Part shown: positions 10,264 to 21,959 of the stretch, piece by piece
Numbering within the stretch: the first letter of the stretch is position 1
Layout: every line of letters begins with the position of its first letter
Source of the DNA: Pelomyxa schiedti
Lineage: Eukaryota; Evosea; Pelobiontida; Pelomyxidae
NCBI GenBank assembly: GCA_020536535.1
Contig: JAHLWZ010000253.1
Coordinates: 1 to 64,000 of the forward strand
Direction of reading: 5' to 3'
DNA length: 64,000 nucleotides
Position numbers and translations under genes: made by a program
The notes under the pieces: model-generated
The model's input: only the letters and a program-made list of their open reading frames with translations
Database searches by the model: none
What the model was told of the DNA's origin: nothing

Positions 10264-13200
10264 GGTGAGGATGATGTGGACAATGGAGAAGAGGTTGGAG
10301 ATGGAGATGGAGACGGAGATGAAAACGATGAGAGAAGCCTTTCTCAGGACATTCTCGATGGTGATGACGTCGATGGGAGTGCGGAGCCTGTTGTGGGTAA
10401 TGTTTTGTTTCATTCCCAACTGTACAGTATGAGAGGACTTGAGCTTAATTTTTTTTTTTTTTGTTTCCCTTTTTTGTTTCGCTTCTTGGCACAGACTCGA
10501 GTGCCTTTGATGCTGAGATACAGTCTCTTAAAACTCAACTCCAAGAAGCATTGGATGAAGTTGCACATAATAAGCAGGCATATGAACAGGAAAAAACTGA
10601 GACAAAGAGACAAATGGCCTTACTCCAATCCAAAATGAAGAAGGAACGTGAAGACAAGGTTCAAATGCAAAGCAGTGCAATTCCATTTATTTACGGACTC
10701 AAATAGGAAAAAGAGTTGAAAGATCTTATGTATCAATTACAACAGTATGAAGAGCAAGACACCAAGTCGTCCAAGACGAAGTATATCCTTATTCTATGAC
10801 GCATTCTATTTACATTTATACCTTTAAGTGAAGCAACCTTGGAGGAACTGGCTACAATTACCAAACAAAATGAGGAGCTCAAGAATACTCTTTCAGCTTT
10901 GAAAAAACAAGGTAATACAAACACTCTATTAGCAATTCCAATTTGAACCAAAAAAAAGTGGTTACTCTGCATAGTTCCGCTTCAACTGCTTCTTTGTATG
11001 TATCCAAAATATTTTAAATATCTAACAAAATAAAAATAGAGTTGGTCTGAGCAGCAAATCCATGAAATACCTCAATAGAACGAAAAGTCTTCAAGCATTA
11101 TTTTCTGAATACAACAAGCTTCACACTTCTAGCTCTCAATTTGTGGAACAACTTAGCAATGTGAAGTCTTCATTAGACTCAGTAACTCCATCAACTGCTC
11201 TCTCCAACCTGGATGGAGACCAAGCTTCTAATTTGGTAATTCTTGAACATAGTTCATCAAGGCTCCTCACTAAGCCAAAGGCAGCACTAAGATCTGAACA
11301 TGAGGAGCTCAAGTCGTCACATGCACTTTTATCTTCCAGTAACCAAGATATGGCAAATACCATTTCCACCTTGAAGGAAGACCTCAAAACCTCTAAAGCC
11401 GGTTTTTTCCCCTGTTCTTTCCCCTCCCCACCTAAATAGTACATAGAAACAAAAAAGGCAAACAAGCAAAAGCACGAGACCGCTAAGGAGGCAGAGGCAT
11501 TACAAAGAAGGGTGACTGAACTAGAAGAAGGCATGCAGATTACCCATCTTCTCATTTTCTGACTCTAAATGCTCTTACACAGAGTTAGAGAAGTGTAGAC
11601 ATGGTGTGTCTTCCGTGATCCACTGTGAAAAGCTAACGAGTGCCACAACTAGATGCAGTAGAGAAGGGTGAAAATATCAATTCCCTAAGCAAGCAGCTAA
11701 GCAAGCTTGAAAAAGTACTTCCCACAAAAAAAATATATCTCCTTAATGCAGCTAGTCTGCAAATAAAGCTGAAACGACTTGCAAAGAACTTGAACAGTCT
11801 CTCCTTGCAGCTCAAGAGACTGAAAAGGAATTTAAATCTCTGCTGGACAAATCAAGTGAAAAAGATGTTGAAAACCTTCAACTGGTAGAATCCCTTAAAC
11901 GAGAGCTGGAGATGCTCAAAGAAGAGAAAGAGGAAAGTACTAGAGTGATAGGGAAACTGAAACAAGAAAACGGAGAGAGCAAAAGAATCGGCGACCAAAT
12001 GATGCAGGAAAAAGATGAGTACAAAAAATTGCTAAACCAGATGAGAGAAGAACAAGCCGAAAGAAACAAGGTCATTGAGCAGTTCGTGCAAGAAAAAAAG
12101 GAATGTACAAACCAATATGAAGCTCTGGCCCAAGAAAAAGCATCTCTAAACAAGGAAAATGAAAGTATCAAGGAAGAAGCTGAGGCCTTGATGGAAAAAC
12201 TGACTCATCTGCAATCAGTAGTACTGAAATCACTCTCAAAAGTACTAACGATCCTTCCAGCAGCTAGAAACCGCCAAAAAAATGGCTTCTGCTGGAAAGG
12301 AGGAATTAAAAGAACACATGGCGAAGATAGAGCAAGAAGCACAGGAAGCCATATCACGAGAAGCCAAACACCACAAAAAAGTGTGTTTTGGCAACCAACT
12401 TCACTATCATCCTTAAGGTGCATTTTCGTCAAGGAACTGGCGCAAGCAGAAAAACTACAAAAAAAGACACAAACCAAAATGGCTGAGCTTTCAGAGCAAT
12501 TGGTAATTTGATGTAATACTGTAAATCAAGGTCTCTTTTTAACGATAGTTAGAAAGAAACGCTTGAGAAGGTTGATGGCTTGGAATTGGAGAAAGGAAAA
12601 CTGCAAGAAACTGTACGTGAGTAGTACTTTCTCTAACTAAAAGTGTTCAGATCTCAAGCCTGGAAATCCAACAGGCTCACACCGCAACTGAGCTCGAGAG
12701 TCTCAAAAGCTCCATGCAATTGTGAATGATTTCCCCTTTTTTCCTATACCAAAACTCTGAAGCTAATTATTGTAAAAGGCTTCAAGAGGAAAGAACTGCC
12801 CTCCAGCACCAAATCCTTGGTAAAACCTCTCACAGGTAGTGACTGTTTTCCGACTTATTCCTTCCAGAAGAGAAGAAAAAACTGGATGATTGTAGAAAAC
12901 GTGAACTGGATCAGTTTGAGGACAATGACAGTAAAATGAAAAACCAAGTAAAAAGGTTTTCTTCGTGGCATCCTTTCTAAAATCAACATTCCTCCCAGGG
13001 CTCTGGACGAAGTAGAAGAACTGAAGAAGATCTTAGAAGTCTCTCAATCAAATGAAGAGAATTTACGTAACACTATTTCCCGTCTCGAAAGTGAAACTCG
13101 TGAAGTAACATTCCTTGTGAATGATGGAGTAAACTGATTTTCCGGCAGACTCAAGCTCAACTCGAATCTGTGAATAAATCACTCGAAAAAGTACAACAAG

Positions 13201-15910
13201 AACTGAAGCAAGAATATGAACAACATAGTGGCACTAAAGAAAACCTCGCTGTTATTCAAAAAACATTAGAGAAGATGACTGACGAAAAAGAGGAGAGAGC
13301 TGCACAGTTTGAGGTTCGCGATTAGCCAGACTCAGCACAATCAATGAAGAAGATATTTAAATAGAAAGAGAATGGCAATTTAGATTCTGATCTGAAAGAA
13401 GCTCAGCTTAAGAGAGATTTCATATATCATATTTTGGCTGTGACACATGGAGAAATCCGAGTATAGCTTTGCAAACCACTAAAAAACAACTAATTTCACC
13501 AGGCAATGAAAGGGACAATAGCTCAACTCAACAAAGCTGTTTCAGATAGTAGAGCGACTAGCACGAGGCTATTTGAATCCTGCAATAGGAATTTGCAACA
13601 GGCATTGCAAAGAACGAGTATGTCTCCAACCAACCTTATTCACTGACTGCAAATGACTTAACTTTCACCATTCTTTCATTAGATAAAAGAACTGTTGAAG
13701 CTCTTAAGAAGTATCACAAAGAGTTACAAAAAAATCGGATTTTATACAATCAGATGCAAGATTTAAAAGGTTTCTTACCTGCTTTATATTTTTCTTTGTT
13801 CCTGAAGTCCCATTTTTCTTTCCGTTAAGGTTCCATACGAGTGTATTGTAGAGTGAGGCCTCTCTCCCAGCAAGAGGTGTGAGTCTGCATTAAATTATTC
13901 TGAACACATAGAAGGCTGTTGATGGTGCGTCAATGTACATATCTTTCCAGGACGATGACAAACTATGTTTGATGGACAAGGGTGTAAAAAAAGTGTTTGA
14001 ATATGACCGTGTTTACAGCCCCTCAGCAACTCAAGGTAAGTCACTCAACTGAGAGTTTGCCATTTATTATTCACCCTTCAATTACAGCGGACGTTTTCTT
14101 GGATACTGTGCCTCTTATAACTAGTGTTGTGGATGGCTACAATGTTTGTATTTTTGGTATTTTCCTGACGCTCAGCAAAAGTTGGATTTAATATATTCCT
14201 CTAGCCTATGGACAAACAGGCTCAGGAAAGACATACACAATGGTCGGTAGCATTCAACCAGCTCGATGCCTAACTTTTTTCTCACCAGGAAGGACCCCCA
14301 CATGACAGGGGTGTATATTTCCTTTCTTTGATGGAGCTTTTTAGAGTATGCAAAGAACGTTCTGTAGATTTACTCACAGAGGTTTTTTCTCGTTTTTTTA
14401 CGATCGTCCACTCATTGAGGAACAGATCAAAGTAAGCCTCCTCGAAATATACAACGAGCAGGTTAGGGACCTGCTTTTCACTTTAGGTGATGGGGAAAGA
14501 CCCGACAAGTATTTCAAACTCTTTCCTGTCTGTGTGACTTTACAAAATGTTTAGATATGACATTAAACAAGGTGAGTATGGTATGATGGTCCCTGGGGTA
14601 GTCTGTGTCAAAGTGACAAGTGTGGAGGAAGTAGCCAAAGTAGTCTTACTCATTCTCGTACCCTTTTTATTCATTGCCTCAGGTAATGCAAGTTGGAACA
14701 AAAAACCGTGCCACTGGTGCAACAAATCTTAATCTCCACTCTTCTCGTTCTCATGCGTATGACACCTTTTCTTCAATAATAGTAATTAACTGTATTTAGA
14801 TTGCTTGTTGTAGAGGTTGCAACCAAAAATATAGTTACGAAGGAGATTGTTAGAGGGAAACTTACACTAGTTGATCTTGCTGGTTCTGAGCGAGTGTCTC
14901 GATCTGGAGCTGAAGATGAAAGACTTGTTGAAGCTCAGCATATCAACAAGTTCACTCCCCTCACCCCTCAGCTCTCTAATCTCAAAAGATCCCTCTCATC
15001 TCTCGGTGATGTAATACAAGGCCTAGTGAAGAAAGAACCACATATTCCCTATCGAAATTCGAAGGTAAAGCCCTACATAGTTACTTGTAGTAACTTCTTT
15101 CTTCAGTTGACATACCTCCTCCAAGATTCCCTTGGTTGCCCCCCTTTTTTAAACGCTATTGTAACTTACACAAATAGGAGGGAACTCGAAGACCCTCATG
15201 TTCGTACAAATTAATCCACACCCAGATAGTATTGGAGAGACAGTGTGTTCACTAAATTTTGCCTCCCGCGTACGCAACGTGGAACTTGGCCCTGCAAAGA
15301 GGCATATCGACTCCCCAGGACTTGTTTGCCCCAGTCCCGCAGAGTATGCAAGATGCAAGGCAAAAATAAAATTCCTGGAGGTAAGCATTGCACTGAGTTG
15401 CCTACCACAACAGAGCATTATCTAACCCAAAACCCACAGGATCAGTTGCAATTGCTTAAAGGGCCATCCACATCATCTCCTGAAGCAGTGCAGCAACTCC
15501 CACAACGCAGCACCACACCGCACACTGACACAGCCAACCGGACCCCAAGCCCCGATCACACACCAACCTCACCACATAAGCCACCACCCACACTGACATC
15601 CAATCACCAACCACCAGAGCAATCACCCACACCCCCACACCAAGATATCATCATCCCCATCCCCTCAGCAGCCACCAACCCACCTGTCATAGCCAGAGCT
15701 TCCACCCCATTATCACTAAGCAATCCACACGAAACACCACAACAAACAACAGCACCAACATCAACAACCAACAGTAACACGGCTCAGCAACAATCAACTG
15801 CAACTGCACCTGTAATCAAGCCAAATGTATCACATAAAGCAAGTGCGGCAGCACCATCCACGCGGTCTTCCTCAGGTACACCTTCTTCCTCCAGGAAAAA
15901 AACGTCCTGA
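10264..15910 (+). CDS. Kinesin-14 (C-terminal motor) with Pro/Thr-rich tail
   Basis: Minus-end-directed microtubule motor expected to work on spindles or in organelle transport. In order: an acidic N-terminus rich in D, E and G (10264-10400); more than 900 residues of heptad-rich coiled coil (10500-13760, mostly E, K, Q and L); then a motor domain from about 13830 to 15300. Motor motifs: P-loop G-Q-T-G-S-G-K-T (14220), switch I N-x-x-S-S-R-S-H (14735), switch II D-L-A-G-S-E (14875), and the neck-side N-F-A-S-R-V. A 39-nt intron lies inside I-N-K-S-L-S-S-L; it keeps the frame and lacks stops, so a naive translation would retain it. Motor after coiled coil is the kinesin-14 order. Unusually, about 160 residues of P/T/S/Q-rich sequence follow the motor. 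The start exon is not resolved; 10264 is the first exon I can read. Confidence 0.9.
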
Positions 15911-15953
15911 GAATCACCAAATTTTCCACTTTGTACAAAAAACACTTTTTTCC

Positions 15954-17384
15954 CTAGTCTACATCAAGTAGGTCATAAGTAACACCTGCTTCCTTGTTGG
16001 GTGATGTTGTGGTATCTGGGGCACTGTCTTCCTCCTCTAGTGGTGGACATTGTTGGGAACCAATTGACCCTGGGTTGATGGGAACATGTGACTCAGGAGA
16101 TGGAATTACGGGTGAGTCATCAGTGGGTGATTGGGATTGATTGGTTTCAGTGTCAGGAGAGGGAGAGCTTGGGGTATGATTCAGTGAAGGTACATTGTGA
16201 TCCCTTGGAATTTCTGGAGCAGGAGTGGTAGTGTGACTTCGGGAGGAGGAGACAAGATTTTCATATTCTACATTAGTAGGTTAGATATTAAGTGGAGAAT
16301 TATGCGGGGTTCATGCCTTCCCACATTCTCATGGAGCGTTCATGTTCTTCTTTATGGAGTTTCTGGCGTTCAGCAGCCTCGGCCTCGGTTCCACCAGTGA
16401 ACCTAGCAAAGAAATTTATCAATAACCACCAGAGAAAGAAACTATTGGTCACCAGGCATCCACTGTCCTTCTTTCTGAAGGAAAGACTGGCATGTCATCC
16501 AGATGCTTAAGAGTAGGAATCCTAGCGATCATTGCTTTGCGGTAGTTAGGGATAGTCTTCGTGATAGGATTTCCCATCAGAGTTAAAACTCCTAGGTTCT
16601 AAAGGTTTTGGGTTAAACAAAATACTAAGAAAAGGGAAAAGGGAGCAAACACCTAACTGGAAGGGAAGCCAAAACCTCAATAACGGTTTCATCTTTAATT
16701 CGATTATTACTTAAATCGAGAACTCTATTTTTCTAAGAGAGAATAAAAGAAGGGAGAGGTTACATAATGCTTGGGCATTCTGATAGGCCAGCAAGGTCTT
16801 CAGCCAAACAAAGGGAATTATTTGCAAGCTAAAAAAAGAAGTAAGAAGCAATGACTATACTAACCGTGCACTGATAAGTAAGCTACCAACAGACTGTGTA
16901 AGGAGACAAGACATTTGAGCCCAGATATTTTTCTGATGCAGTTGTTACAAAGATTGAGTGTATCGAGGTTTGTCAACAGTTCCAAATTCTCAATGTTCTC
17001 AATTAAATTGTGGTGGAGGTATCTATGCTATTGTTAAAATGTCGCCAAGGTAGGCGGAAAAAAACTGAAAGAAGAAATAAAACCACAATACAATTGCCTC
17101 AATTCCACCAGCTTCTCCAGGTTCTCAATCCGCGAAATGGCATTATTTTCCAGCCACAATACCTAAAAATAACATCGTAGTAAATTAAAAGGATATAACC
17201 AGCAGGGAACGAACGGCAAAGGTACTTTGACACCCGTGTACTCGTCGAGCTCCCCAATGTTTGTAAACCCCTTGAAGTGCAAAAACAACTGTGTGTTTAG
17301 GCATGGTGTCAGGTACTGGTCATTCTTAACACAACTATCCCGCACTGCGCCCCGTGTCATCAGCATTCCACCCCCTGAGCACAT
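15954..17384 (-). CDS. dnaaf1: DNAAF1/LRRC50 dynein arm assembly factor
   Basis: Cytoplasmic leucine-rich-repeat protein that helps preassemble axonemal dynein arms. The N-terminal exon reads R-D-S-C, then T-P-C-L-N, then L-F-L-H-F-K-G-F and L-D-E-Y-T-G, the conserved DNAAF1 opening. Six or so LRR units follow (L-W-L-E-N-N-A-I-S-R-I-E-N-L; L-H-H-N-L-I-E-N-I-E-N-L; L-N-L-C-N-N-C-I; V-L-D-L-S-N-N-R-I-K-D). The capping motif L-M-G-N-P-I-T-K-T-I-P-N-Y-R and the signature L-D-D-M-P-V-F with D-A-W come next. The C-terminus is acidic and S/P/T-rich and ends in L-L-D-V-D. About eight 40-60 nt introns. The start could be 17384 or 17366, or an upstream exon near 17400-17510. Its 3' end converges on the kinesin gene with a 43-bp gap. 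Confidence 0.88.
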
Positions 17385-17525
17385 CCCCAAGAGATCTCTT
17401 AAAACAAATCGGCTTCCCAGTTATCAGAAATGGCTGGCTTCTGAGTTCTCGCACCACAAGCCAGAACAATCAGGCATCCGGCAACTAGTGCCTGTTTTCG
17501 CGGGGTGAGGGCGCCACTTCCGACC

Positions 17526-20500
17526 ATGCAGCGAGCCTCTGTCGACCACAAAAACAGCAGGTTGGCAGAATTAGCAGTGAATAGCGTTAACCGACGAGTA
17601 AGCAAGAAACAAAAGGGCAGTTGAGGTGGGCACTCTCACACCAGGTGTTGGGGACGATGGCACTGAACACCGCAACAACGACACTGCAGCAAGCGACACG
17701 AGATCTGCCTCGGCAACAATTCCCCGTGAAAATGACAACGTCGATGCTGCGTATGTGCACTCACAATTTCGTTACATAGAGCACCATTATCCAACTAACA
17801 TCCTTAAAAAAACCAAGTAGTAGCGACAACATCGCCAAAAACAACGAGTTAGCGTCTTCCGAAACGAGTGCTACTATGACTACGACACCCAGTGCAGCGG
17901 TTGTCAGTCCAAGAATACGCTCCATGAACGAGACAGTCTGTTACCTCTCGTTCATCCAACGTTATGTTTACACGTACCTGCTCGGGAATGACTATCATAC
18001 TGCTGCGCAAGTACCAGGGGGGCCCTTTGCTTTTTGTTGCTGCAAAAGAAAAAGAGGAGGGAAGAAGTGGAGGACGGGTAGTGTTGTTCGGCACCTGAAA
18101 CATTTTGACAGTACTGAAATAGAGTTCATTGTCAGGATGGCTGAGGTTTACTACCCGTGGGGACAGAAAAAGACCCACAAGTGGCTCAAAAACAGAGTTG
18201 GGAGCATTACGAATGTGATAAATGTGTGTGCTGCTTACGGCACTCCCAGACTCGCAACTGAGTATCTCCTGAAGTTCCAGAGCCGGTTTCACTCTTTCCC
18301 TGCGTCCACTCCAGGTTTGTCTGACTGAGTGTTATTGTTGAAAGTGTTCTGCTGTGCACAATGTTGGTTGCATTTCTTGTGGCCCATCCCATCCTCTCGG
18401 CTCGCACTAATTTCATTACCCATAGGTGCCTTAGAATATGCCGTCGCCCATGCCCAGTATGAATTTGTCGAAGAGTGGGCCAAGGTTGTGCTTCCAGGCA
18501 TAATTTCACAACAATTTCCAGCAGCCGTCAGTTTCAATGAAAACAACAGCAGTGGCTGTGGGGCTGTTTTGCCATCAGCAGGTCAGACAGTGCTTAGTGT
18601 CATCCTGAGCCGAGAATGGAATGAAAATAACAGGAACCTCTGCGTTGCTGTGTGCATGGGAATTGCCACTTTAAGGCAACAGTTGATGATGGCAACAAGA
18701 CGAAATGACAACGAAACACTTAGGTGTTCTGAGGCACTGATGAGCGATCTGGTCCACTTCGTGGTGGTCAGAACACCAATGGAGGATAAGTGCAAGGTCA
18801 AAGATTTGCTAGAAATTGCTAGCGCAACAGGAGCCGTTCGAGTGGTGGAGGCCATTCTGCAAAAGGCCCCACCGAAAACCCAAATCATTTACAACCAGGA
18901 GACTTATGCCCTGTACCCGAATGCGTTCTGTTCTGCAGTGGCAGGAGGCCACCCGGAATTATGCAAGCTGTTTTTCAATATAGTGCCGCATAGGGAGGGC
19001 TGCCGTTACAATCGGAAGAACATCAGCACCATTCTTCTCAAGGCTGCATGCACGACCACCGAGAACTTTGTTGCAACCCAGCATGTAATACAAGAGATGT
19101 TTGAGTCAGACCCTTTGCGATGGGGCACTGCCGCAGACCCTCCAGAGTTCGCACGACAAGGATGGCCACAGTTTGAAAAATCGACCATTCTCAGGGCTGC
19201 TACACTCTCTGCGATGTGGAAAATCGTCAAAGTACTTGTCAGTGCCGATTTCAGTGACGAAGACGTTCAACAAAGCCTCCCGGATATTTTGGGATTAGTT
19301 GCAAGACACCACACTGAGGAAGCAAGGAACATGTTTGATGAGATTCTGTTGTGTTACCAAAAGCTACCATTAAGTGCCAATAAGTTGCGAGGCAAATCCG
19401 AAACCATCCTGAAATCAGTATGTGAAGGAAAAAATGCCGCCATCTTCCACTCGTTGATCAACCACCCCGACTTCAAGGCCCTGATGGATGGACCGTGCTT
19501 CACCGAGTTACTCGTCAACACATTGACACCACCTTCTGAGCACTTCCACCGAGCCTATGAAGACTTCATTGGGCTCCCCAATAGTCTGTTGGCATCACTT
19601 AAAGTCAAGCATTATGCAATCCCACAAAAGGAGAAACCATTCGAAATTGCAGAGGCATTGTTGCCCTTCCTCAGAGAAAAGATCAGAACTGGACAGGCAT
19701 TTATTATGAACGTTGCACTTGTGCAGTTGATAAAGAAGGGGTGCAGCAGTGAGGCGCTGCAGTGGTTGTCTTCAAATGACCTCTTTTGTACAAATGTGAT
19801 CCAGTACCCGGTCCTCCTGTTTGAAAAGGTGCTGAGTTCGAGGCCCGAGTCCACCAAAAAGGGTGGCACAGTTCACTGTCCCATTGGGTACAAGAAATTG
19901 AACAAGCACATCTTCACTCTGCAAGCAGTGTTGACTCCCTTGGCTCAGTTGTTCCGTGTTTATGATGTCAAGGTAACACTTTACAAGGTGACACACAGCG
20001 TTTGGCCTGTGACGCTATACCTCCTGAGTATCATCAACGACGAGTTTGGATTAGCCGCTGCCGAGTACGTGCGCAACAAGTTTACTGTCAAGATGCTTGT
20101 GGAAGCGGTTTTTGTTGATCTGAGCGTGTCTGGAAAATTTTTCAACATGGATGGCACAAGAGATTTGCCATCTCTTTTTGATTGGCTGGCAACAATCTGC
20201 CACCCTTATACAATGGCACGTGCTTTGAATGACTTTCTTCCTCGTGGAGGTTACAGTCTGCTTTCCAAGCATCCCAATCAAGAAGGGGTGGACATATTTT
20301 ACAGAAAAGCGAATTATCTGAAACCCCCAAGCCAGGATGAATCATGCTATGCAACAATGGGGAACAACTATTACTGCAGTGTTGGGGATACCGCGACTCC
20401 TCCCAACATGCAGCAACTTCGGCCCAATAAGCTGACCATTCCCACAAATTCTTGTTACTTGAGCACAACTCCTCCAGCACAGGGAAAGCGGAGGCGTGAT

Positions 20501-20893
20501 CGCCCTGCCACAAGGAAGAAGAAAGACGATTCAGCAGTTGCAGAAGCTGATTTGCGTACCGAGAGTCCTCATTCACACCATCGCAGTTATGTTGTTGTGT
20601 CTCCCGCCAGCTTCCAGACATCTTCCGCCGACAGCCAGAGCAACATCAAGACTACGGAAACGATAGAAACCTTCCTTGTTCCCCCGCTACCCTTCCCAAC
20701 ACCCAGTGCGCCCCCCCAACACACAAGTTCAGTGACCACTGACCAACATCAAACCAATGTTAACACTCAACACACATCAACGAATGTGCCTGCCAGTACC
20801 CAGAATGGTGACACCGAAGCTGCAGTAGAACCAGCAGGCCCCTCCCCCAAGATTTCCAGGACAAACAGCACAACAAACCAAAAGGCATTGTGA
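17526..20893 (+). CDS. Ankyrin-like helical-repeat protein, 1053 residues
   Basis: The model join(17526..17597, 17626..17750, 17818..18314, 18426..20893) gives exactly 1054 codons with all junctions in frame. It includes a 28-nt intron at 17598-17625. The protein has a short basic start, an S/T/N-rich segment, then a long helical region with degenerate ankyrin-like units of the type A-x-x-G-H-P-E-L-C-K-L-F-F and A-x-x-x-G-A-V-R-V-V-E-A-I-L. The C-terminal 150 residues are low-complexity (S/T/P/Q) with a basic K-R-R-R-D-R and R-K-K-K-D nuclear-signal-like patch. The main exon is nearly 2.5 kb without introns, unlike its intron-rich neighbours. It resembles in style, though not clearly in sequence, the gene at 46241. 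No specific function can be given; repeat assignment is by eye. The start was chosen as the first ATG that keeps all exons in frame. Confidence 0.85.
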
Positions 20894-21959
20894 AAAGAGA
20901 TTCAACATTCTCTGATTTCTGGCATAAATGGAAAGGGAAAAAAAAAGTGGTTGGTGGTTTTTTCTATTAGTTACTGGGGAAGATGACACGGCAATGGGGG
21001 GGGACGGGATGCTACGAACCTGGAGAGCTCCTCGACAGGCCCGGGTCACCTCTCCGCACCTATTCCCAATCTCCTCTCAACCCCAAGCTGATAGTTCCGC
21101 TCTGCCGGCAAAATACGAGAAGGTGTTCCGGAGGTCTAAATTGTGGGAAATTGCAAAAAATAGAAAATAGGTCCTTAGAACTTAGATTAGACGAACGGGA
21201 GAAGGAGCATTTGTTATTCTGCGAGTTTTCAACTAAAACTGATGTGACTGTTACCTCCTCGGCATCTACAACCTTGAACGTTTCCTGAGGAAAGAGTGCA
21301 AAAGTTGGTTCTGATCAGGGAGGTCTTCCCAACTTGGTTCTCTCTTTGAGGAGGAGTGAACTAACAGACACTGTCTCAATTGCACGGCTAGCACCCCCTA
21401 CCAATTGCCATTGGACTCTCAATCCCAACACAGAAGTGATGCACCCGAGTTCATTCGAAACTGAAACATTGGAATCGACGTGCAAACTAACGATTGGCGA
21501 GATGCGGCCCCACGGGCACCACTGGGCGTCGTGGCAGCAGAGTCACCAGCAACAGCAACACCAACAACAACAAAAACAACACTCCAGGCATCAGCAGCAG
21601 CAACAACAACAACAATCCCCTTCCACTTCTGCTTCTTCCCGTGCCAGGGGAGAAAAGAGTGGTAATGTTGGTGGCGGCGGTTGTGATACGGGAGGGTGTG
21701 GGTCGGCGGTGGGGCGCCCGTCTCGCGTGGCTGGGCCGAATGTGCACCCTGCGTTTCACTGGTACACGCACCCTCTGTCGGAGCCTGACCAGCTGGGCGC
21801 CGTGCAATCTCGTGCGCTCACGCCTCCCTGCTAGTGTTCTTTCATTTTGCCTTGTTTAGTTGCATTGTTACTTCTCGTTTGCATTTTTTTTTCGCATGTG
21901 ACAAGTTTTGTGGTTTTTTTTTTTTTTTTTTTTTTAAAAAAAAGGTAATCCTGAAACTA
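20894..21959. other. Unresolved region with CAG/CAA-rich exon-like stretch
   Basis: Follows the ankyrin-like gene. A plus-strand open stretch at 21502-21834 encodes a Q/N-rich tract (about 21536-21620) followed by a G-rich region and stops before a T run of about 22 bases (21916-21937). It may be the 5' exon of the C2 protein downstream, but I could not connect it. Short open stretches near 20980-21290 are not recognisable. No RNA gene was seen. Confidence 0.4.
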
